A stretch of DNA of 64,000 nt from an uncultured Acidobacteriota bacterium. Lineage in GTDB: Bacteria > Acidobacteriota > UBA6911 > RPQK01 > JAJDTT01. Below are positions 51,266 through 59,580 of this stretch, in pieces. Both the position numbers and the translations under genes were made by a program. The first letter of the stretch is position 1; each line of letters starts with the position of its first letter. The stretch is from contig CATOST010000036.1 in NCBI GenBank assembly GCA_951812665.1, positions 310,001-374,000 of the forward strand, written 5' to 3'. The notes beneath the pieces were generated by a model. The model was not told the origin of the DNA. It saw only the letters and a program-made list of their open reading frames with translations, and made no database searches.

Positions 51266-53755
51266 CTATTGCGCCACCGGCACCACGGGCAGCGTGGTGA
51301 AGACGCGGTTGTTTGCATCCAACTCCAGGGCGACGGCAGTGAATTCCTGATCCCCTTCGGGCGACGTGCAGCGGACCGACCCGGTGAAGTCGGCGGTGTC
51401 GTAGTCGAACATCTCGTTGATGAACTTGGCGGTCTGTCCGTTGGCCGGCAACTCGAGCGGCGTATCGTCGCCCAGCATTTGGCCATCCTTCATCAGCCGG
51501 CAGGTCAACGTCTGCTCGGAATCGCTGAGGTTGCGGAACGCGGCTCCGGTGTTGATCCCGCTTGCCACGCGGCGCGCCGGAAAGATGGCATCCCGGACCG
51601 GCTGGCTGGCTCCGACGCCGGCCACGCCGACGCTAGTCAGGTCGAAGCGCAGGACTCCCCCGATGGAGCTGCCGGAACTGTCGGAAACCACCTTCACCGA
51701 CCCGGTCATCAAGTCTCCCATGCCGTGGGTCGGGATGGTGACCTCGCCCAGTGGCGGTAGTGGGTTCGGGACGGTCAGAGCTCCGCTGTCCGTGACCTCC
51801 AAACCCTGCCCCATGACGTCCAATACCGATTCAACGTCGATCAGTTCACCCATCGTGTTGTAGAAATAGATGTCCGGTTGGGCCGCCGTGGCGGCTGCGT
51901 TCACCACCACGATGTCCGAGGTGATGCCTCCCCCGTTGGCGAAGTGGGCGAAGTAGAGAGTGACCTGGTTTCCGTTGCCGGATCCGGAGCCATCCGCAAC
52001 CACCGGCACCACCGGAAGTGTGGTGAAGATGCCGTTGTTCGTATCCAACTCCAGGGCGACGGCAGTGAATTCCTGCTCCCCTTCGGGCGACATGCAGCGG
52101 ACCGACCCGGTGAAGTCGGAAGTGTCGTAATCGAACATCTCGTTGATGAACTTGGCGGTCTGTCCATTGGCCGGCAATTCGACCGGCTTATCCTCGCCCA
52201 GCGTTTGGCCGTCCTTCATCAACTGGCAGGTCAACGTCTGGTCGGACTCGCTCAGGTTGCGGAACGCCGCTCCGGTGTTGATCCCGCCTGCCGTGCGACG
52301 CGCCGGAAAGATGGCGTCCCGGACCGGCTGGCTGGACCCGACGCCGGCCACGCCAACACCGGTCAGATCAAAACGAAGGACTCCGCCGATGGAGCTGTCG
52401 ATACTGTCGGAAACCACCTTCACCGAACCGGTCATCAGGTCTCCCATGCCGTGGGTCGGGATGGTGATCTCGCCCAGCGACGGTATTGCGTTCGTGACGG
52501 TCAAAGCTCTATAGCTCGTGACCTCCAGACCCTGCCCCATGACGTCCACGACTGATCCCGCGTCGATGAGTTCACCCATCTTGTCGTAGAAATAGATGTC
52601 CGGCCGGACCGGGTTGCCGGACGCGTTCACCACCACGACGTCCGAGGTGATGCCTCCCCCGTTGGCGAAGTGTGCGAAGTCAAGAGCCAACTGGTTGCCC
52701 TTGTAGAAGCCCGAGCCGGCGACGACCGTCGCACCCCCAATGCTCGGATAATCGTTCGGCACAGTGAAGGTCTGGGCGTAGCCGACCTTGGCGGACCCGA
52801 GTTCCTCATCGCCTTCCACTCCCGGATCATCCCAGTAGTAATCCACGTAGCCTCCCCCCGATATCGCCTTTTCGAGGAGTGCCTTGATGAACGGCAATCC
52901 GTTGCGGTCTACCAGCTCGACCTGGATCAGGTCTTCCTGATCCGGACGAGCTCCGTGAAAGAGCACATTGCCGTCGAGCGTCATCAAGAAAATGTAGGTG
53001 GAGCCGCTTTTCCAATGACCCCCTTCCAGCCTGAAGATGGTCTCCAATCTCGGCAGATCGAAGCGCAATGTCGGCAGGGCCCGAATAGCCCAATCGCCTG
53101 CCCCTTGAACGAAGGCTTTCAAGGTCTCCCGGTCCCGGACGTCCATGGCCGAAACCTCCGAAAGTTCAGGGAGGTCTTCAGATTCACCCTCATCGTCCAT
53201 GGTAGTGACGTTATTGTGATAGCCGCCGACCAGAATGAATACCCGGCCGGGCAACGCCTCATGACCGCCCTTGATGGCGTAGCAATCCCTGGGATTCAAG
53301 TCGTCGTTCGACGGATCATCCGAAGTGTACTCGACGAATACTTCGTCTTGATCATCCATTATTAGTGTGTCGACGATCTTTTGGACGACCATTTTCCCAT
53401 TGACGTCTACCTCCCCCGTTATGTCCGTGTTGTCCTTGCTCGGATCTTCGCCGTGATAAAACACAGTTCCATTGTCGGTCAGGACAACGAGGTACATGGA
53501 CTTGTAGTTCCAATCCCCGCCCTCTTCCCGCAGGAGATCCCCAAGCGTGAGCAGCTGAGCGAAGGGAAGGCTGGCGAAATGATCTCTTGCGGATTCGACG
53601 AACTTCTTCAGCTCCTCCTTGGAATAACCCGCGTCCACCACATCTTTGGCCGTGGTCAGCTCTTCGTCCTGGGCAAGAATCGGGGACATTACGCCGAAAA
53701 TTCCGGACAAGCTGAGTACCAACCCCCATGCCATCATCGATCTTGAGAACTTCAT
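51266..53755 (-). CDS. Secreted protein with two Cache domains and two tandem HFxNGxG domains
   Basis: An 829-residue exported protein, signal peptide residues 1-29. Two successive Cache-like domains occupy about 35-180 (MYLVVLTDNGTVFYHG) and 203-350 (STYIFLMTLDGNVLFHG), each preceded by a helix like DRETLKAFVQGA. Two beta-rich domains follow at 354-586 and 596-828, starting NQLALDFAHFANGGG and NQVTLYFAHFANGGG, and are very alike. It is the expanded paralogue of the 420-residue neighbour: both input and C-terminal domains have doubled. No membrane anchor or output domain is seen. A role in ligand capture or surface attachment is inference. Confidence 0.8.
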   Translation of the reverse strand: MKFSRSMMAWGLVLSLSGIFGVMSPILAQDEELTTAKDVVDAGYSKEELKKFVESARDHFASLPFAQLLTLGDLLREEGGDWNYKSMYLVVLTDNGTVFYHGEDPSKDNTDITGEVDVNGKMVVQKIVDTLIMDDQDEVFVEYTSDDPSNDDLNPRDCYAIKGGHEALPGRVFILVGGYHNNVTTMDDEGESEDLPELSEVSAMDVRDRETLKAFVQGAGDWAIRALPTLRFDLPRLETIFRLEGGHWKSGSTYIFLMTLDGNVLFHGARPDQEDLIQVELVDRNGLPFIKALLEKAISGGGYVDYYWDDPGVEGDEELGSAKVGYAQTFTVPNDYPSIGGATVVAGSGFYKGNQLALDFAHFANGGGITSDVVVVNASGNPVRPDIYFYDKMGELIDAGSVVDVMGQGLEVTSYRALTVTNAIPSLGEITIPTHGMGDLMTGSVKVVSDSIDSSIGGVLRFDLTGVGVAGVGSSQPVRDAIFPARRTAGGINTGAAFRNLSESDQTLTCQLMKDGQTLGEDKPVELPANGQTAKFINEMFDYDTSDFTGSVRCMSPEGEQEFTAVALELDTNNGIFTTLPVVPVVADGSGSGNGNQVTLYFAHFANGGGITSDIVVVNAAATAAQPDIYFYNTMGELIDVESVLDVMGQGLEVTDSGALTVPNPLPPLGEVTIPTHGMGDLMTGSVKVVSDSSGSSIGGVLRFDLTSVGVAGVGASQPVRDAIFPARRVASGINTGAAFRNLSDSEQTLTCRLMKDGQMLGDDTPLELPANGQTAKFINEMFDYDTADFTGSVRCTSPEGDQEFTAVALELDANNRVFTTLPVVPVAQ
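51272..51970 (-). repeat. Tandem domain repeat, copy B
   Basis: Encodes residues 596-828 of the two-Cache protein. It is a direct repeat of 51998-52696 with a period of 726 bp and long identical stretches (for example around GCATCC/GTCCCGGACCGGCTGGCTGG). Confidence 0.75.
51998..52696 (-). repeat. Tandem domain repeat, copy A
   Basis: Encodes residues 354-586. High nucleotide similarity with copy B shows recent duplication or gene conversion and makes this stretch prone to assembly collapse or recombination. Confidence 0.75.
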
Positions 53756-53817
53756 GGAAACTGTTCCTTTCCGATTAAGGTGTGATTCCTTTGGGGGCTA
53801 AGCATCCAACAAACAAG

Positions 53818-53844
53818 AGCCCGTGGCAAGCATCGCCGCGGGCT
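53818..53844 (-). terminator. GC hairpin with T-rich tail on the minus strand
   Basis: AGCCCG (53818-53823) pairs with CGGGCT (53839-53844). Read on the minus strand the stem is followed by CTTGTTTGTT, so it may terminate transcription of the gene fragment ending at 53967, before the two-Cache gene. Confidence 0.45.
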
Positions 53845-53910
53845 TTCGACCGGTCGGCCAGCCAGGTCAGGGGCCGAGAGAAAGAGAGCCGACGTCTCCA
53901 ACCCCGGACA

Positions 53911-53944
53911 ATCCGGGCAGGCCGACGAAACGGCCTGCCCGGAT
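53911..53944. terminator. Perfect 14-bp stem hairpin
   Basis: ATCCGGGCAGGCCG (53911-53924) and CGGCCTGCCCGGAT (53931-53944) are exact inverted repeats around ACGAAA. It lies 23 bp past the stop of the truncated Cache gene. No T-run follows on either strand, so it may be RNA-stabilising or a bidirectional barrier. Confidence 0.5.
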
Positions 53945-53966
53945 CCGTTCTACGGTCTCGATTCTT

Positions 53967-54557
53967 CTATTCGTCCGAATCCATCTCCTCGCGAGACATC
54001 ATATCTGCGTCCAAAGGCACCACCGGCAGCGTGGTGAAGATGCCGTTGTTGGCATCCAGCTCCACGGCCACGCCGGTGAATTCCTGTTCTCCCGCCGGGG
54101 CCGTGCAACGCATCGACCCGGTGAAGTCCGACGTGTCATGCTCGAACAGCTCGCTGATGAACATGGCCGTCTGACCATTGGCCAGCAGCGTGACCGTCTG
54201 CATCTCCACCATCTCGCCACCCATCATCAAGCGGCAGGTCAACGTCAGCTCCGACTCGCTCAGGTTGCGGAGCGCCGCTCCCGTGTCGATGCTTCCCATC
54301 TGACGGCGCACCGGGATGATGGCGTCCCGCACCGCCTGGCTGGCGCCGACTCCGGCCACGCCGAGGCCGGGTGCGTCAAAGCGAAGCACTCCGCCGATGG
54401 GGCTGTCGAGGCCTTCGGTAACCACCTTCACCGAACCGGTCATGAGGTCTCCCATACCGTTGGTTGAAATGGTGGCTTCTCCCAGGGACGGCAGTTCCGA
54501 CTGCAGGGTCAGAGCGCCGAACTCCGTGGTTTCCAGATTCCCCGTGACGTCCACCAT
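53967..54557 (-). pseudogene. 3' fragment of a third Cache/HFxNGxG protein gene
   Basis: A 196-codon frame reading MVDVTGNLETTEFGALTLQ to MSREEMDSDE. It aligns with the last 190 residues of the 420-residue Cache protein (VVDFGGNLEATDHGAVTLQ to EEMESEE), closer to that paralogue than to the 829-residue one, as shown by the shared acidic tail. The signal peptide, Cache domain and first third of the C-terminal domain are missing. At its 5' end it joins directly to a decarboxylase fragment at about 54555-54570. The ATG at 54557 is fortuitous and without a signal peptide the product could not be exported. Confidence 0.8.
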
Positions 54558-54565
54558 CGATCCCG

Positions 54566-55502
54566 ATGGAGTCGGCCCGTTCCATGCCGCGCATCAGATC
54601 CTTGCCCCTCTCGGTCACCATTCCGAAACCGCCGTAGGCGGCGTCGACGTGATGCCAGAGGCGTTCCGCTTCGCAGTAATCCGACCTCGCCTCGAGCGGG
54701 TCGATGGCGCCCGTACTGCCCGCCCCGGCATTGGAGCAGACCGCGACGGGATTGAGACCGGCCGCCCGGTCGTCGGCAACGGCGCGGACCAACGCGTCCA
54801 TGTCCAGTCGGAAGCGGCTGTCGGCGGCCACCTTGCGGACGTGCTCCGGCCGGATGCCGATGATCCTGGCCGCCCGGATCTGGGCGCTGTGGCTCTGGTC
54901 GCTCATGTAGACGGGGGGTGTCCCGCGGCTTCGCGCGCCGCCACGAAGGCGTCCAGGCTGGCCGCCGTGCCGCCGCTGGTCAGGAGACCGCCCGCGGTCT
55001 CGGGATAGCCGACCCAGCGACGGAACCAGTCGATGACCACGAGCTCGAGCTGGCTGGGGCCGCTGGAGGTCAGCCAAGTGCACTGGTTGACGTGGAAACC
55101 GGCGGCCATGAAGTCGGCCACCACGCTGGGCCAAGTCGGCGAGGAGGGGATGAAACCGAAGAAACGGGGGTGGTCGTTGCGAACCGCCAGCGGGAGGATG
55201 TCGCGCACGGCCCTTTCGATCACCTGTAGCGCCGGCTGACCCGACTCGGGTGGATCCTCCAGCAACTGGTCCACCAGATCCTGCCGGAACTCGCCGTCCC
55301 AGGCATGTTCGCCCGGCAGCCTTTCGATGCGCTCCACCACCAGCTCCGCCGCCCGGCGGGCCAGATCGAGCATGGCTTCGCGGGGCATCCGGAGGCCGTC
55401 CGATTCCTCGCAGAAGGTATCCGGAGTCGACAGCTCGTCGGACTGTTCAGAGGCCGCCAGCGTATCTAAAATGGTTTCGGGCCCATCCATGAGCGTATGC
55501 AA
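54566..55502 (-). pseudogene. 5' fragment of a PLP-dependent decarboxylase, frameshifted and truncated
   Basis: A duplicate of the intact decarboxylase gene just upstream. Codons from 55502 read LRMPREAMLDLARRAAELVVERIE, then FFGFIPSSPTWPSVVADFMAAG, to AAREAAGHPPST and a stop at 54903. Here the intact gene reads AGHPSRVTVYMGDQ; about 10 bases are missing at 54905-54921. The next frame goes on VYMSDQSHSAQIRAARIIGI through WHHVDAAYGGFGMVTERG to ERADSIGID. Homology ends exactly before the position of PLP lysine 304 and the sequence changes to a Cache-protein tail. It cannot make an active enzyme. Confidence 0.85.
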
Positions 55503-55586
55503 TCGTGCCAGCGTCGCAAGACCTCGCCTACAGGATCCGAAAATTCACATCAAGATAACATAAACATATAGGCAACCGAACTTGTT

Positions 55587-57047
55587 CTAATCGGACACCG
55601 CTTCCGACCCAAATCGTTCAGCGGCTTCCAGCGTCTCCCGGACATCGTCCCAGGTCGTGGTGTAGTTGACGATGCACATTCTGAGCGAAAATGTCCCATG
55701 CAGGAGCGTGGAGGATATGAACGCCCGGTCTTCCCAGAAGATGCGCGCCAGCACCGTGCGGTTGATCTCTTGCAGCGAACCCGCGTCCGGATTTGCGTCC
55801 GCCGGGTTGACCCGGAAGCAGACGATCCCCAGCGAAGCCGGGTTCATGACCTCCAGAACCGGACTCGCTTCGATGTATTCCTCGGCCCGAGCGGCCAACT
55901 CCATTCCCTGTGAAACGGCCTGGCGAAAGGCGTCCATGCCGAAGGTCCGGACCGAGACCCAGATCTTCAAGGCCCGGACCGACCGGCTCAATTGCAGGCC
56001 GCGGTCCGAAAAGTTGGGGTGATTCGCGCCCCAGATCGTGTCCTGCAGCATGTCGTGGGGGATCCGGAACGCGGTCTCGAGCGTCGTGGCATCCTTCACC
56101 AACAGACAGCCCGCCTCGTAGGGTTGGAAGAACCATTTGTGCGCGTCCAGTCCGATGGAGTCGGCTCGCTCCATGCCGCGCAAGAGCTCTCTACCCCTTT
56201 CCGTGATCACTGCGAAACCGCCGTAGGCCGCATCGACGTGGAGCCAAAGGCCTTCCACTTTGCAATAGTCCGCCATCTCGACCAGCGGATCGATGGCTCC
56301 GGTGCTGCCGGCCCCTGCGTTGGCGCACACCGCGATGGGATTGAATCCGGCGGCTCGGTCGGCGTCCACGGCGCGCCGGAGGGACTCCATCTCCAGCCGG
56401 AAGCGGCGGTCGCTCGCCACCCGGCGGATGCACTCGGGGCGGATGCCGATGATCCTGGCCGCCCGGACCTGCGCGCTGTGACTCTGGTCGCCCATGTAGA
56501 CCGTGACGCGGCTGGGGTGTCCTGCCGCTTCCCGTGCCGCCACGAAGGCGTCCAGGCTGGCCGCAGAACCCCCGCTGGTCAGGAGCCCTCCCGCACTCTC
56601 GGGATAACCGACCCAGCGGCGGAACCATTCCAGGACCACCAGCTCGAGCTGGCTGGGACCGCTCGAGGTCAGCCAGGTGCATTGGTTGACGTGATACCCG
56701 GCGGCCATGAAGTCGGCCACCACGCCGGGCCAGGTGGGCGAAGACGGGATGAAGCCGAAGAAACGAGGGTGATCGATACGCGCCGCCACCGGCAGGATGT
56801 CTCGGGCGGCCCGTTCAATGACCTGCAGTGCGGGCAGACCGGACTCGGGGGGATCTTCCAGGAGCTGATCGACCAACTCCTGCCGGAACTCGCCGTCCCA
56901 GGCGCCTTCTTCCGCCAGGGACTCGATTCGTTCCACGATGAGCTCCGCCGCCCGGCGGGCCAGGTCGAGCATGGCACCGGGGGCCATCCGGAGTCCGTTC
57001 TGTTCAGTATCGAAATCTCCCGCAATGGATTCGGTATCGCTTGGCAT
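55587..57047 (-). CDS. PLP-dependent group II decarboxylase (aromatic-L-amino-acid decarboxylase-like)
   Basis: A 486-residue fold-type I decarboxylase. FFGFIPSSPTWPGVVADFMAAG, GGLLTSGGSAASLDAFVAAR, HSAQVRAARIIGI, the LHVDAAYGGFA Asp that contacts the PLP ring, and SIGLDAHKWFFQPYEAG with PLP Lys304 are all present. Relatives make tryptamine, tyramine or other amines, or cleave aromatic substrates by aldehyde synthesis; substrate here is unknown. It is the intact copy of a tandem pair and lies next to the Cache-protein cluster, all on one strand. Confidence 0.92.
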   Translation of the reverse strand: MPSDTESIAGDFDTEQNGLRMAPGAMLDLARRAAELIVERIESLAEEGAWDGEFRQELVDQLLEDPPESGLPALQVIERAARDILPVAARIDHPRFFGFIPSSPTWPGVVADFMAAGYHVNQCTWLTSSGPSQLELVVLEWFRRWVGYPESAGGLLTSGGSAASLDAFVAAREAAGHPSRVTVYMGDQSHSAQVRAARIIGIRPECIRRVASDRRFRLEMESLRRAVDADRAAGFNPIAVCANAGAGSTGAIDPLVEMADYCKVEGLWLHVDAAYGGFAVITERGRELLRGMERADSIGLDAHKWFFQPYEAGCLLVKDATTLETAFRIPHDMLQDTIWGANHPNFSDRGLQLSRSVRALKIWVSVRTFGMDAFRQAVSQGMELAARAEEYIEASPVLEVMNPASLGIVCFRVNPADANPDAGSLQEINRTVLARIFWEDRAFISSTLLHGTFSLRMCIVNYTTTWDDVRETLEAAERFGSEAVSD

Positions 57048-57516
57048 CGAAATCTATTCCCTATTCAGCATTTCGTCGAGGCGGGCCACCTTAATCCGAC
57101 AATGGAATTGTCAATGGAAGTATGCGCTGGAACCGGCAGCACGAGACACCGGAAGGGGAGAGAAGTTGCCGCCAGCCGTTGAATCGTTCCCGAGGGGCCA
57201 TAGTCTTACGGATCGAGCGCCGTCGATTGCCCGGACCGAAAGACATAAATGCGCGAAAACAGGGGCATATGTCTCAATTGATCCGTGGGGACAATGGCGG
57301 AATGAAGGGGTCCGCAAGTCCCCCCTTTCAGTTCCAGTCCCGGGCCAGGTTAGCTTCTGGGTTCGCTTGGACTCGGAGACACGTCCGGGTCTCAGGACGC
57401 CTCCGCAATCTGTCCCCGGACGCTCAGTCCTTTCCAGTTAGAGTCCCGTTCCGTTGCTTCGGTGCATTTTGTCAGGCCCATTGGCCCCGGATCGACGGGC
57501 CCGATGAGTCCATACC
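57048..57516. other. 469-bp intergenic region upstream of the decarboxylase
   Basis: No gene or known RNA element recognised. A small hairpin (AAGGGG / CCCCTT around 57304-57328) lies in it without a T-run. It should hold the promoter of the decarboxylase and the terminator of the peroxiredoxin gene. Confidence 0.4.
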
Positions 57517-58179
57517 CTACTCGGAGGGCTGGTCGACGAAACGGATATAGGGCTTGGGAGAATCCCAACCCTGAGGGTACTTTTCCCGGGCGGCGTCGTC
57601 CGAAACCGCCGGCAGGATGATGACCTTGTCCCCGTGATTCCAATTCACCGGTGTGGCCACCTTGTGGCTGGCGGTCAACTGCACCGAGTCCAGCACCCGC
57701 AGCACCTCGTCGAAGTTGCGGCCCGTACTCATGGGGTAGGTGATGGTCAGCTTGATCAGCTTGTCCGGTCCGATGACGAACACGGATCGGACCGTGGCGT
57801 TGTCCATGGGGGTTCGGCCCTCGGACGTATTTCCGGCGTTCGCCGCCAGCATGCCGTAGAGCTTGGCGACGGCCAGCTCGGTGTCGGCGATGATGGGGTA
57901 GTTGGGGGCATGACCGGTGGCGTCCCGGATGTCCTGCGCCCAGGCCCGGTGACTGTCGGCGGGGTCTACGCTCAACCCGATGATCTTGCAGTTGCGTTTG
58001 TCGAACTCGGGTTTGAGGCTGGCCATGTATCCCAATTCCGTGGTGCAGACCGGCGTGAAGTCCTTGGGGTGAGAAAAGAGAATGGCCCAGCCGTCGCCGA
58101 TCCACTCGTGGAAGTTGATGGGCTCCTGGCTGGAATCGGCCGTAAAATCAGGTGCGGTGTCTCCGACGGTAAGGGACAT
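57517..58179 (-). CDS. 1-Cys peroxiredoxin (Prx6-type)
   Basis: A 220-residue peroxiredoxin of the Prx6 group. The peroxidatic Cys45 is in SHPKDFTPVCTTELG. The extended C-terminal dimerisation domain (GRNFDEVLRVLDSVQLTASHKVATPVNW, KYPQGWDSPKPYIRFV) separates it from the shorter AhpC and Bcp groups. Cys64 is present but is not at a known resolving position. It reduces hydroperoxides with a thiol donor. AGGAGGA lies 5 bp before the ATG at 58179. Confidence 0.94.
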   Translation of the reverse strand: MSLTVGDTAPDFTADSSQEPINFHEWIGDGWAILFSHPKDFTPVCTTELGYMASLKPEFDKRNCKIIGLSVDPADSHRAWAQDIRDATGHAPNYPIIADTELAVAKLYGMLAANAGNTSEGRTPMDNATVRSVFVIGPDKLIKLTITYPMSTGRNFDEVLRVLDSVQLTASHKVATPVNWNHGDKVIILPAVSDDAAREKYPQGWDSPKPYIRFVDQPSE

Positions 58180-58293
58180 GGGATTCCTCCTGGTGGACTG
58201 TGGAAAACCGAAATGATCACCGTCAAGAATGGCCCAAAGCGGCTGCAAATTCAACCGTGGAGCGGGGCTTCCCGGCCGCCGATTTCCGGGGGG

Positions 58294-58316
58294 CGTAGGG
58301 GCGACTGGAAGTCCCA
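58294..58316. repeat. Degenerate copy of the TAGGGGC palindromic family
   Basis: CGTAGGGGCGACTGG AAGTCCC: the left arm matches the 19185 unit (GTAGGGGCGAC); the right arm is decayed. It lies in the gap between the peroxiredoxin and Gfo/Idh genes. Confidence 0.4.
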
Positions 58317-58363
58317 CCTCCGGAATTCCCCCCGGCATTCGCCAAATAAGTCGATCCGTCAGA

Positions 58364-59389
58364 TCATTCCGACGAAACCGGAAGCTGCACAACGCGTCCG
58401 GTACTTGATGATTCGTAGACCGCTTCGACGATCTGCTGGGCGCGGATGCCGTCCTCGATGGTGATGGCGGGCTCTCTGCCCTCGGCGAGTGCGGCGGCGA
58501 ACTCCTCCAGGACCAGGGCATGGGTGCTCTGGTCGAATTCGTACGACCTTTCACCCTCCTTGGTGGCCACCACCAGCCGCCCCCTGGAGAACTTGTCGTG
58601 CAGGGGAGAGGAGAGGATCACGCCGTCGGTGCCCAGGACCTCGACGTACGAGTTCCGGTGTTCGTCCGGGTCCCCCGTGCTCCAGTGGGCCGTGGCCACG
58701 CCTTGGGCGCCGTTGGCGAACTTCAGGATGGCGCTGGCCGTGTCCTCGACGGCATAGCTCTCCACCAGCGTGTCCACGAAGGCGGTGACGGCAACGATCT
58801 CTCCCACCAGGAACCGCATCAGGTCGACGCCGTGGGTTCCCAGATCGGTGAAGGGGCCTCCGCCGGCACGGGCCGGATCGTGTTGCCAGATTTCCTGTTC
58901 CGAGGGATAACGCCCGGAGAAGTTCCAGCGGACGGCGGTCACGCGGCCGATGCCGCGGTCTTGGATGATCTCCCTGATCTTGCGGTGCCGGGCGCTGAAC
59001 CGCTGGTAGTAACAGGTCATGAAGGTGACCCCGGCATCCCGGCAGGCCCGCCGCATGGCCTCTCCCTCGGCAACGCTCAGGGCCAAGGGCTTCTCGCACA
59101 GCACGTGTTTCCCCTGAGCGGCCGCCGCCAGGGTGTTGGGGCAGTGCAGATCCACGGGGGTCGAGACGTAGACGGCCTCCACCTCCGGGTCCCGGACCAG
59201 CGCCTCCACGTTGTCGTAGGCGCGCCGGGCCCCGTGCTCGTGGGCGAACTCTTCGGCGCCGGCCTGGGTGGTCCGCATCACGGCCCTGAGCTCGCTGCAT
59301 TCGGTGGCGCGCATGGCCGGCGCCATCACCCGGTGGGAGATGTCTCCGGCCCCGATGATGCCCCATCTTACAGGCGGTTTCTGCTGCAT
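58364..59389 (-). CDS. Gfo/Idh/MocA-family NAD(P)-dependent oxidoreductase (cytoplasmic)
   Basis: A 341-residue protein with a canonical N-terminal Rossmann motif VRWGIIGAGDIS and the catalytic EKP lysine in VLCEKPLALS. The C-terminal domain (RDRGIGRVTAVRWNFSGRYP, DLGTHGVDLMRFLVGE) has the DxGxHxxDLxRFL pattern of sugar or inositol dehydrogenases. No signal peptide, in contrast to the two Tat-exported members at 22002 and 32361. Substrate unknown. Its promoter should lie in the AT-rich island upstream. Confidence 0.92.
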   Translation of the reverse strand: MQQKPPVRWGIIGAGDISHRVMAPAMRATECSELRAVMRTTQAGAEEFAHEHGARRAYDNVEALVRDPEVEAVYVSTPVDLHCPNTLAAAAQGKHVLCEKPLALSVAEGEAMRRACRDAGVTFMTCYYQRFSARHRKIREIIQDRGIGRVTAVRWNFSGRYPSEQEIWQHDPARAGGGPFTDLGTHGVDLMRFLVGEIVAVTAFVDTLVESYAVEDTASAILKFANGAQGVATAHWSTGDPDEHRNSYVEVLGTDGVILSSPLHDKFSRGRLVVATKEGERSYEFDQSTHALVLEEFAAALAEGREPAITIEDGIRAQQIVEAVYESSSTGRVVQLPVSSE

Positions 59390-59395
59390 GGATCG

Positions 59396-59545
59396 TACTC
59401 CAAATTGAATACGTCATATTGACATATTGATTTATATATAAGCGCATATAAATATATCAAAATATCATGACGATTAATATGATATGCGTATATAAAATTA
59501 ATTCATAATTAAATACGTTAAATATTAATAGATCGATAGATATTC
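59396..59545. other. Strongly AT-rich island
   Basis: About 150 bp of almost only A and T between the Gfo/Idh gene and the heparinase-like gene, including repeated TATATAA, ATTAAT and GATAT words. In this GC-rich sequence it stands out sharply. It likely holds the promoter of the Gfo/Idh gene. It could also be a nucleoid-protein site or an insertion scar; no inverted terminal repeats or coding frame are seen. Confidence 0.65.
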
Positions 59546-59580
59546 TCTTCCGTTCTCGTACTTCCAGTCACGAATCGTAA

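Noticed and set aside
44974-57047. A defence island formed by the nuclease pair and the Cache/decarboxylase genes
   Set aside because: The Cache and decarboxylase genes have no immune-type domains and no mobile element is present; adjacency alone does not support it.
57300-57330. Hairpin as a rho-independent terminator of the peroxiredoxin gene
   Set aside because: It is about 190 bp past the stop and lacks a T-run in that direction.
58180-58554. Upstream extension of the peroxiredoxin frame
   Set aside because: AGGAGGA directly before the ATG at 58179 and the family start MSLTVGDTAPDF fix the start.
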